Both the position numbers and the translations under genes were made by a program. A DNA stretch of 64,000 nt from Schlegelella_A sp038231215 (GTDB lineage: Bacteria > Pseudomonadota > Gammaproteobacteria > Burkholderiales > Burkholderiaceae_C), in contig JBBRLS010000001.1 of assembly GCA_038231215.1 (NCBI GenBank), positions 181,532 through 245,531 on the forward strand. Direction: 5' to 3'. Below the pieces are notes generated by a model. It saw only the letters and a program-made list of their open reading frames with translations. It was not told the origin of the DNA and made no database searches. This document shows, one piece after another, positions 8,523 to 19,100 of the stretch (position 1 is its first letter; every line of letters begins with the position of its first letter).

Positions 8523-10175
8523 ATGACGTCGCCGCAGCGAGGCTGCCTCCGGGCAGCCATCTTTTTTTTGGCGGCTGCGTTCTTCGGCGCCGACTCGTCC
8601 CTCGCGCAGACACCTCCCACCGTACCGCCCGTGACTCCGACCTTCGACATCCTCGAATTCCAGATCGAAGGCAACACGGTGCTGCCGGTCGTGACGATCG
8701 AGCGCGCGGTCACGCCCTTTCTCGGCTACACCCGGGACATGGCGCAGGTCGAGGCGGCGCGCGGCGCGCTCGAGAAGGCCTACCAGGGAGCGGGCTTCCT
8801 CACCGTCTTCGTCGACGTGCCCGAGCAGAAAGTCGACGACGGCATCGTCGTGCTCAAGGTCGTCGAAGGCCGCATCGAGCGGCTGCAGGTGAGCGGGGCG
8901 CGCTACTACTCGCAGGGCTACATCCGCGACCGGGTTACCGAGCTCGCCGAGGGCACGGTTCCCAACTTCAATGAAGTGCAGCGCCAGCTCGCCCTGGTCA
9001 ACCGTGGCGAGGAGCGCCGCGTGCAGCCGGTAATGCGCGCCGGCCTCGCGCCGGGCACGGTCGAGGCCGAGCTCAAGGTCGACGACAAGCTGCCACTCTC
9101 GGGCACGATCGAGTTCAACAACCGGCAGGCTGCGGAGACCAAGCCCTTGCGCCTGTCGGCAACGGCGCGCTACGGCAATCTCTTCCAGCTCGACCACAGC
9201 GTGAGCTTCACCGCGATCACGGCGCCGCAGGCGACCGAGCAGTCGCAGGTCTTCTCGCTCAACTACACGATCCCGCTCGAATCCGGCGCGTCGCTGACGT
9301 TCTACGGCGTGCATTCGAACAGTTCGGTGGCGACGCTCGGCGACGTCACCGTGCTCGGCAAGGGCGACACCTTCGGCCTGCGCTGGGCGACCCCCGTTGC
9401 AGGACCGGCCGGCGAGACGCACAGCGTCACGCTCGGCGTCGACTACAAGGACCTCAAGGAAGACACGAAGTCGGGCGCCGACACGATCGCGACACCGCTG
9501 CGTTACCTGCCGTTCGTCGCGCTCTGGACGGGCAGTTTCGACCACGGTGCATTGCGCCAGACCACCGCCAGCCTGCAGCTCAACGCCGCGTTCCGGCGCA
9601 TCCTGCAGCGCGACGTCGATTGCCCAGGCGGGCGAGCCGACCAGTTCGCCTGCAAGCGCAACCAGGGCGATGGCGGCTTCGCCGCGCTGCGCGCCGACGT
9701 GCGCCATACGCTGCCGCTGGGCGACACGGGCGCCCTCGCGCGGCTGCGACTGGGCGGCCAGTTCGCCACCGGTCCGGTGCCGAGCGGCGAGCAGTACACG
9801 ATCGGCGGCGCCGAGACGGTGCGCGGCTACTACGAGGCCGAAGGCGCCGGCGACCATGCACTGCTCGGCTCGCTCGAACTGCGCAGCAGCGATCTCGGCA
9901 TCCGCGTGCGCAACTGGCTCGGCGACGGCGGCGACGCGCCCACCCTCAACCAGCTCTACGCGCTCGCCTTCGTCGATGTCGCCCGCGCCTACACCTCGGA
10001 CCCTGCGGCCGGCCAGGCGAAGCGGATCTCGCTCGCCGGCGGCGGCGTCGGCCTGCGCGTAACGCTGCGCAAGTCGCTCACCGGCGAGTTCGACCTCGCC
10101 TGGCCGTTCAAGGCCGGCAGCACGACCGAAGCCGGCAGCCCGCGCATCCACGTGCGCATCGCCCTGGAACTGTGA
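8523..10175 (+). CDS. TpsB: two-partner secretion outer-membrane transporter (ShlB/FhaC/HecB family)
   Basis: A 550-residue Omp85-superfamily protein from the ATG at 8523; an in-frame ATG at 8478 would add 15 residues but lies inside the palindrome. The signal peptide ends at SLAQ. Two POTRA-like domains follow (ILEFQIEGNTVLP to about residue 80, then LKVVEGRIERLQVSG to about 165). The rest is a 16-strand-type barrel with the conserved lid-loop motif TIGGAETVRGYYEAEG (about residues 427-442, holding VRGY) and a final strand IHVRIALEL. It should recognise the TPS domain of the adhesin encoded immediately downstream and thread it to the cell surface. The spacing of 8 bases to tpsA supports an obligate pair. 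Confidence 0.93.
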   Translation: MTSPQRGCLRAAIFFLAAAFFGADSSLAQTPPTVPPVTPTFDILEFQIEGNTVLPVVTIERAVTPFLGYTRDMAQVEAARGALEKAYQGAGFLTVFVDVPEQKVDDGIVVLKVVEGRIERLQVSGARYYSQGYIRDRVTELAEGTVPNFNEVQRQLALVNRGEERRVQPVMRAGLAPGTVEAELKVDDKLPLSGTIEFNNRQAAETKPLRLSATARYGNLFQLDHSVSFTAITAPQATEQSQVFSLNYTIPLESGASLTFYGVHSNSSVATLGDVTVLGKGDTFGLRWATPVAGPAGETHSVTLGVDYKDLKEDTKSGADTIATPLRYLPFVALWTGSFDHGALRQTTASLQLNAAFRRILQRDVDCPGGRADQFACKRNQGDGGFAALRADVRHTLPLGDTGALARLRLGGQFATGPVPSGEQYTIGGAETVRGYYEAEGAGDHALLGSLELRSSDLGIRVRNWLGDGGDAPTLNQLYALAFVDVARAYTSDPAAGQAKRISLAGGGVGLRVTLRKSLTGEFDLAWPFKAGSTTEAGSPRIHVRIALEL

Positions 10176-10183
10176 GCCGCGCC

Positions 10184-13100
10184 ATGCGCCGCCCCGCCCA
10201 TCCCGTCCTGACGCCGATCGCCTGGGCGCTTCTCGCGGCGTTTCCTCTATCGGCCGCAAGCCAGTCGGCCGTGCCGCGACCGGCCCCGCCACCGGTCAAC
10301 GCCGTCCCCAAGCCGCTGCCCGGCTGGCGCGTGTCGGGAACGGGCGCAGCGGCGCCGGTCAACCGGGGCAACGCCTCGGGCGGTGTCGACCAGACCATCG
10401 ACCAGAGCAGCCAGCGCGGCATCTACAACTGGCAGAGCTTCGACATCGGCTCGGCGAGCAGCGTCACCTTCGCGTTCCCGAACAAGGATTCGAGCGCGCT
10501 CAACCGCATCGTCGGCAGCACCGCACCTTCGCAGATCTTCGGCGCGCTGCGCTCGCAGTACGCCAACCCGACGGCGGGTGGCGCTCCGCTGGTCGGTGGC
10601 TCGATTTACCTCATCAACGCAAACGGCATCCTGTTCGGCCGCGGCGCCAAAGTCGACACCGGCGCGCTGGTCGCCTCGACGCTCAACCTCACCGACAGCG
10701 ACTTCGCGACCGGCCTGGCCTCGTCGATCACGAGCCTCAATCCAAGCTTCCGATACGAAGGCAGCCCGGCGCTGTTTACCGACGAGCGCAACTTCGTCCT
10801 CGTCGATCCCGGCGCGACGATCACGACGGCCTCGGGCGGGCGTGTCTTCCTGTTCGCGAAGAACGTGCAGAACGGCGGCAGCATCGCCACGCCCGGCGGC
10901 CAGACGGTGCTGGCCGCGGGCTCCGAGGTCTACCTCTCCGACCCGACGCGCGAGCCGCTCTACGCCTCCGAGGCCAACCCCAGCTATCCGGCGCTGCGCG
11001 GCCTGCTCGTCGAGGTCGGCCGCGGCAACGGCAGCGCGAGCAACCTCGCCGGCGGCGCGATCGAATCGGTGCGCGGCAACGTCACCCTGGTCGGCATGGC
11101 GGTCAACCAGAACGGCCGGATCAGCGCGACTACCAGCGTGGCCGAGAACGGCTCGGTGTTCCTGCTCGCGCGTGGCAACACGCAAACGGGCAACACCAGC
11201 GACAACCTCTTCAAGCATGCCACGACCGGCGGCACCCTGACGCTCGGCAGCGGCAGCACGATCGAGATCGCGCCCGACCCGACGCCGGGCAGCGACGGCA
11301 AGCTGCCCGCCTCCGACGCTTCGTCGATCTTCACCGCATCGCGCGTCGAGCTCTCGGGCCGGACGATCGAGATGAAGCCGGGCGCGTCCCTCGTCGCCCA
11401 CGGCGGCCTGGTGCGTGCGCGCGCCGAGGTCACGCCCAACTACCTGATCGATATCGCGCCGCAAGGCAGCTTCGGCGCGGGCGACGCCGCAGCTCGCCTC
11501 GTCATCGGCGACGGAGCGAGCATCGACGTCTCGGGAACCGAGACGTCGATCGTCTCGGTGGCGCGCAACTTCGTCACCACCGAGTTGATCGGCAATTCAG
11601 ACCTGAAGGACGCGCCGCTGCAGAAGGACGGCCCGCTCTACCGCAGCCGCGTCACTTTCGACTTGCGCAACGCCATCCCCATCTTCGGCGACACGTCGGC
11701 CTATACCGCGGCGATCAAGCGCACGGCAGAGGAACAGTTGGCGAGCGGCGGCTCGATTTCGCTGGTCTCGACCGGCGGACTCGTCACCGCGCCGACGTCC
11801 ACGCTCGACGTCTCGGGCGGCAAGGTCACCTACACGAACGCGACGGTCAAGCCGACATTGCTCATCGCTGCCGACGGCAGCCGGGTCACGCTCGACATGG
11901 CATCTCCCGACGTGCAGTACACCGGCATCGTGGGCTCGGGGCCGGTGACGATCGACCGTTGGGGCATCGTTCCCCGTTGGGTGCCGGCCCAAGCCGACAC
12001 CGGACGGGTCGAGCCCGGCTACGTTGAAGGCAAGGCCGGCGGCAGCTTGACAATCGTCGCGCCCACCGCGCTGCTCGACGGCCGGTTGAATGCCTCCACC
12101 CTGGTCGGCGACCGCCAGCAGGCCGGCACGGCCGCGCTTGCTGCGCCGGGCAGCGTCACCTTCGGTACGGCGGCCAACTTCGGCACCAAGGCGTTTCATA
12201 CTTCGGGCATCGGCGACCTGACGATCCTCGCGACGCCGGGTTCGCTTCCCGATGCGTTCTGGACCGCGCCGCTGCAGGCGCCGCTGGCGGCCAGCAGCCG
12301 GATCGCCGCGAGCACGCTCGAGGCGAGCGGCCTCGGCGCGCTGACGGTCACCAGCGACGGCTCGATCACCTTCGTCGATGGCGCCGCCTTGGCGCTCCAG
12401 CCGCGCTCCTCGGTCAGGCTGACCGCGGCAGGCGCGGGCGGCATCGAGCTCGGCGGCAGCTTCAGGTCCGCCGGCGGCAGCTTCAGCGCCCGCACCGCCG
12501 ATCTGCTCGCGACAGCGAACAACGGCCCGACTGTGTCAGGGACGCTGCGCCTCGGCGCCGGGCAGACGCTCGACGCGGCCGGCGATTGGCAGAACGCATT
12601 CATGGACGGCCCGACGCGGTCGGGTTACGGCGGCGGATCGGTGACGCTGGCCTCGGCGCACGGCCTCGACCTGCAGGACGCGAGCCGGATCGACGTCTCG
12701 GGTGGCGGAACCGTACGCACCAATGGCAGCGTCGTCGGCAGCGACGCCGGCAGCATCACGCTGCAGTCCAACAGCGGCCTTGCGAGCCAGGGCACTTCGT
12801 TCGCGCCAGTGCACATTGGTGCCGTGCTCAAGGGGCAGTCGCTCGCCGGCGGCGGCACGCTGTCGATCAAGGCCGCCGACGTGACCGTAGGCTCGCGGCC
12901 GATCCCGCGCGGCATCGCCGATGGTTCTACCACCGCTTCGCTGGTCGTTTCCGACGCGTTCTTCGACAACGGCGGCTTCACCACCTATCAACTCGACGCG
13001 ATCCGGTCGCTGCGTGTACTCGACGGCACGACGATCGCGCCGCGCGCCAGCAACTGGGTCGCCACCGACAACGCGCGCTTCGTCGCCACGGGCACCCGCC

Positions 13101-16100
13101 TCGCGAGCTTCCTCGAGGAGGCGCTTCTGCCCGATGCACAACGAAAGCCCGTCAACCTCAACCTCTCGGCCAACGGTGCCTTCCCGTCGCCCAGCGGCGA
13201 CCTGACGCTCGAGGCCGGCTCCCGCATCGAAGCCGACGCGCGCGCCAGTGTCAGTCTGCTGGCAGGGTTTCGCCTCGACCTCGAAGGCAGCGTGCGAGCT
13301 CCCGGCGGCAACGTGATGATCGCCTTGGCGTCGAGGGGAAGTCTCGCGAGTTCGGTACCCGGCATGCTGCGCGTCGGTGAGCGCGCCGAGATCGACGTAT
13401 CGGGCTCTCTCGTCCCTTCGCTTGCCGATGGCGGTCCTCTGCGCGGGACTGTACTCGCCGGCGGAAACGTGACGATCACCGGGAGCGCCGCCCCGACCGC
13501 GCTGACTCCGGTGGAAATCCGGCCCGGCGCCGTCATCGCAGCCGACGGCGCCAGCGCACGGCTTGCGGTCGACTCGGTCACGCCCTCGGGGGCGACGACG
13601 ACTCGGCTGCAGACCGTCGCGAGCGAGGGCGGCTCGATTGCCATCACCGCTGCCAACGGCGGCGCCGCCTTGGCCGGATCGATGCACGCCCAGGGCGGGG
13701 GGCCAGGCGCGGCGGGCGGCCGCTTCTCGCTGTCGCTCAACATCGGCCGCCCCGACCCGAACCTGCCGGATCCGATCTTCGATGTCTTCGACCGCGCGGT
13801 GCAGGTGCAGGAGGCGCCGGTGACTCGCGGAGACGCCGTACGCGGCACAGCTGTCGTTTCTGCCAAGAGCCTGCGCGAAGGCTTTGCCGACGCGTATATC
13901 GCGGCTGGCGATCACATCGCCTTCAACGGCAGCTCGAACCTGACGATGCCGCGCGAGCTCGTTCTGGACGCGCAGGCGCTGCAGGCGCTGCCGGGAAGCG
14001 TGGTCCAGCTCGGCGGCGGATCGAGCGTTCGCATCGGCGGTACGCCCGACTCGGTTTCGAGCGCGCAGGCGATCGGCGGCAATGCCCGTCTCGCGGTCAG
14101 CGGCGGCCTGGTCGAGTTGTTCGGCGACCAAGCGCTCCAGGGTTTCGGCCGGATGGACGTTTTCTCCGCTTCGGAGCTGCGCTTGCATCAGACTGGCACC
14201 GGCCAGGCAGGGCGGTTCGCATCCCTCGCCGACCTGAATCTGAGCGCGGCGCAGATCGCGCCGACCACGAACTCGGTATTCACGATTTCCGCGCCCGGAC
14301 GCACGGTGACGATTGGCGCAGGCGACGCCAGCGCGGCGCCGCCGCTGTCGGCCAACGGTGCCCTGACGATTCAAGCGGCGACGATCGACCAGAAGGGTGT
14401 CGTTCGCGCGCCATTCGGCAGCATCGCGTTCGACGCGACGCAGTCGATCTCGCTCGAGGTCGGCAGCGTCACGTCGGTTTCAGGGAAGGGCCTTGCCGTT
14501 CCTTTCGGCTCGACGATCGCCGGCGCCGGCTGGTCCTGGCTCGCAAGTCCGGTTGCTGCGCCGCGCGAAAAGACGATCGACTTGCAGGCGCCCGGCAAGA
14601 GCATCGTCGTTGCGCCAGGCGCGCGGCTCGATCTCGCCGGCGGCGGCACGGTCGAGGCGTTCGAATTCGTCCCCGGCCCCGGCGGATCGAAGGACGTGTT
14701 CGCTGGCGCGGCGAACGGCGCCTTCGCGGTGATGCCGACGATCTCCGCCTACACGCCGCAGGACCTGGACATCCAAGCCCTCGCCGGCAACTCGGGCTCT
14801 GCATTCCGCCTAGGCAGCCAGGTGACCTTCGGCAATGGTGGGCCGATCCCGGCCGGCACCTATGCCGTCCTGCCGCCGCGCTACGCGACGCTGCCCGGCG
14901 CCTACCTCGTGCGTCCGCTGACGTCAGGGACGCCTCTCGAGCTCGGCGCGAGCATCGCCCGTCCGGACGGATCGAGCATCGTCGGCGGCCAGCTCGCCTC
15001 GGCCGGCACCGATTTCGTCTCATCGCTGCCGAAGAGCTTCCAGGTCTACGCGTCGGCGCTGGCGCAGCGCTCGAGCGAGATCCGCAAGGCCGACGCCAAC
15101 GACTACTTCGGCGCGCTGGCCAATGCGGCGGGAACGCCGGTGCCTCGCCTGCCGGTCGACGCCGGTCGGCTCGATGCCGTCGCCGACGTGCAGAGTCTCA
15201 AGGGCAGCTTCGATTTCAGCGTCCAGGACGATGCGCGGGCGCGCGGCGGCGAGCTCGACATCTCGGCAAGCCGGATCAAGGTCGTCGGCTCGGCCGCGCA
15301 GGGCGAAGCTGGTGTCCTGACGCTAGCCACCGCCGATCTCAACGCCACGGGCGCGGCGCTGCTCGTGATCGGCGGCGCGCGCGGCGGCGACGGCAGCCGA
15401 CTCGACGTCGCCGCGAGCGAGGTCACGGTCGACAACGTCGGGCAGACGCTCCAGGGAAGCGACATCGTCATCGCCGCGACCCAACGCGTCGAGCTCAAGG
15501 CGGGTGCGTCGTTGCAGGCGTCGGCCGCGAGCGGCGCGCCCGCGCTCGCCGTGAGCGGCGACGGCGCCCTGCTGCGCGTCTCCGGCGATGCCGCGGCGTC
15601 GACCACGCGCACCGGTGTCGTCCGCGCCGCCGGTGACCTCGTCGTCGGCGACGGCAGCTCGATCAAGGGCTCGGCGGTAGTCGCCGAGGCGACGCACAGC
15701 ACGACGTTCTCGCCCGGCGCGGCCTTCGAAGCGCCCGGCAGCCTGACGATAGGCGCGAGCCGGATGGCCGTCGGCGCGGTCGATGCGGCCACCGCTGGCG
15801 CGAACACCCTGATCCTGACGCCGACGCTCGTTGGTCTGCTCGGCCAGACCGCATCGCTTTCGATGCGCAGCTTCGACGGCATCGACTTCTACGGCACGTC
15901 TGGGCTCGGCGGGACGAGCCTGGCCGCACTGACGATCGACACCGGCAGTCTGCGTCTCGTTGGCGCCGGCGCCAACGCGACCATCAGCGCAGGTGGCGTC
16001 CGCCTCACGAACAGTTCGGGCGGCGCGACGGCCGCCAGCGCCGGCGGCGGCACGCTGACGATCCGCGCCGACGGCAGCGGCGGCGGCTCGGGCAGCCTCG

Positions 16101-19100
16101 TCGTCGGCCCCGGCAATGTCGGCGTCAGCGGCGCGACGTCTACTGTGCTGGCTGGGGGGCACGACCTCACGCTTTTCGGTTCGGCGCAGTTCGCCACCGG
16201 GGGCGACGTCACGGTCCGCACGCCGGTGCTCACGGCGACGAGCAGTGCCAGCGCTAGCATCACGGCGGCAGGCGCGCTCGTCGTCGATGCACAAGGCGCC
16301 GTGGCTCCGGCGGCAACCGGCACCGGCGCGCACGTCGTGCTTGCCGGCAAGACCGTGACGCAAGACGGCAACGTCGTCCTCGCGAGCGGCGAACTGGGGC
16401 TGCAGGCCAGCGGAACCGCGGGAGGTGATGCTGTCGTCTTCGGGGCGGCGTCGCGCACCGACCTGAGCGGCGTGCACTTCGACTTCGACGGCGTCGCGGT
16501 GGCGACGCCCGGTGGCGACTTGCGCGTCTCGGTGGCTAGCGGCAGCGTCGTCGCCCGAGCCGGGTCGCTGCTCGACGTCTCGGCGCCGGACGGCACCCTC
16601 GGCCGCGCCGGCCGCATCGCGATCGACGCAACCGGCGGCGGCGTCGACCTCGCCGGTCGGCTGCGCGCCGCGAGCGGCGAGGCCGCGCCCAGCGGCTCGC
16701 TGGTGATCGACTCGGCGGCTCCGGTCGACCTGAACCGGCTTGCGGCAACGCTCGTCGCCGAGCGCTCGACGACGCGCTCCAACTTCGCCGAGACGATAAC
16801 GGTGCGCAATCGCAGCGGCGACCAGTCGCTTGGCGCGGGCGGCCCGGGTCTCGCCGCCGAGCACATCGCCATCTCCAGCGATGCCGGCGCGCTCTCGATC
16901 GCCGGCTCGCTGCTCGCCACGGGCGGCAGCGAACCCTCAATCACACTGGCCGGTGGCCGCTCGCTCGACATCCTGCCCGGCGCGACAGTCGCGGCGCACG
17001 GCAGCGGCGTCACGGGCGGCCAGGTGTCGCTGCTCTCCGGCACGGGCAACGGCCCGCGCAACGGCCAGATCAACCTGACCGGAGGCACGATCGACGTCGG
17101 CGCAGCGCCAAGCGGCGCCGATGGCAGCGTGCTGCTGCGCGCGCAGTGGACCGACGCCGGCAACGACGTCCGCATCGGCCGGATCGACGCGCAGATCAGT
17201 GGCGCGCGCAAAGTTGAGGTCGAGGCCGTCAACCGCTACACGGCGAGCGTCGTAGACGCGACGCTGATCGCCACCGTCGCCGCCGACAACGACGCCTTCG
17301 CCAGCCCCGACGGCAGCCAGGCGGCTTCGATCTTGGCGCGATTAAGTGGCAGCAACGCCGCTCTTGGCGCGAAGCTGCAACTGCGCAACGGCGTCGAGAT
17401 CGCTTCGAGCGGCGACATGAAGGTCTTCGGTGACCCGCGCTACGGCGGTTGGAACCTGACCCGCTTCGACGACTCTGGCCTGCCGCTCGCTCCGTTGAGC
17501 GGCGCGCCGACCAACCTGACACTCCGCGCCGCGGGCAATCTCAATGTCCTGGCGAGCATCAGCGATGGGTTCTCACCGGCCGGGGACCAGGCTCCGCAGT
17601 CTTCGTCCGAAGCCCTGCAGATCACGCCCGCAGCGGTGATCGTGTCCGGCGAGGGCTCGCGCATTCGCCTGGTCGGCGGTGCCGACCTCGCTGCGGCGAA
17701 CCCGCTTGCGACGGTGTCGTCCGCGACTTCCGGCGATGTCGTCGTCGGCGTCCAGAACAGGGACGTCCTCGTTCGCACCAGCACCGGAAGCATTGCCGTC
17801 GCCGCGGGGCGCGACATTCGTTTCGCCAACCGGCAGGCCGCAATCTACACGACCGGGACACCTGCGGCCAGCAACGAACTGCCGGGCTATGTCGGTAACC
17901 AGCTCGCGGGAGAAACCTATCTCGGCGCCGGCGATATTCAATCGCCGTTTCTCTCGCGCGGCGGGGCGATTGCGATCGACGCGGCTCGCGATGTGATCGG
18001 CGCGACGGGGTCGCTGCCGCAATATGCCACCGAGTGGTTCTGGACCAGCGGCGATCTCACCCGCACGACCGGCGCGCCGCTATGGTTTTCCAGGTACGAC
18101 CGGTTCAACCAGGGGATTGCGACTTTCGGCGGCGGCAGCGTCAGCGTGCGGGCCGGCCGCGATGCCCGCGATGTGGAGGCTTCGGCGGCGACCAGCGGCT
18201 ATGTCTCACGTGCGGTCGACGGCAACTTCGCTGCCGTGCAGGTGTTTGGAGGCGGAGACGTACGCATCGACGCGGGACGCGACGTGGTCGGTGGCTTCTC
18301 GCTCGCGACGCGCGGAGAGCAACGGGTGGTCGCCGGTCGGGACGTGCAGGCCGCCGCGAGTGCTTTCGCGCTTCAGCTGGTGGTCGGCCAGACCGATTCG
18401 GTCGTGACCGCGCGCAACTCGGTGGATCTCGGTCGCGTCACGCCGTTCGGCTTCGTGCCCGAAACAGCACAAGCGGCGACGCTCCCGGCCGGGGTCGCCG
18501 CCACCGGCACGTCGCCGGGCGCGACGCTGTCGGTACTCGCAGCTTCCGGCGACCTGAACTATCGGTCGTTGCCACCGAACACGGCGGAGCGACACTTCGC
18601 GATCAACTCTGCGCAGGGCACGGTGATTCCGGAATCTGCGAGCTTCGATGCGCCGCTCGGCAGCGAGAAGATCGGCGCCTTCATCCAGCTTCCTGCTGCC
18701 GATGGCAAGTTCGAGGCGCTTGCCGGAAAGAGCATCGATCTGGCCCGCGTCTCTATCGTGGCGACGAACGATTCGGCGAAGTCCCCGCATCTCGAGACCG
18801 ACGGCGTCGCGCTCGGTGCCTCGTTCGACCCTTTCCCACGCGGTGGGACGCCGCTCGATACGAGCCGGCGCGACCCGGTACGGGTCGTCGCCGAGGCCGG
18901 CGACATCTCGGTGGCGAGCGGCTTCGCGTCGGGGCGTCCAGTTCGCCTGATCGCCGGCAACGACATCGCCATCGCGAAGGCGGGCGGTTCGGCGCAGTTC
19001 GCGATACAGCATCAAACTGCGCAGGAGCTTTCCCTGTTCGAGGCCGGCCGCGACATCGTTCTGCCGGCATCGAACAGCGCCCTCGGTGAAGACCTGAAGG

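Noticed and set aside
8430..10292. Open frame of 620 codons on the minus strand.
   Set aside because: It is antisense to tpsB, has biased Arg/Ala/Gly composition and no domain; it is a high-GC shadow.
12536..14374. Open frame of 612 codons on the minus strand.
   Set aside because: Antisense to tpsA with shadow-like Arg-rich composition and no recognisable domain.
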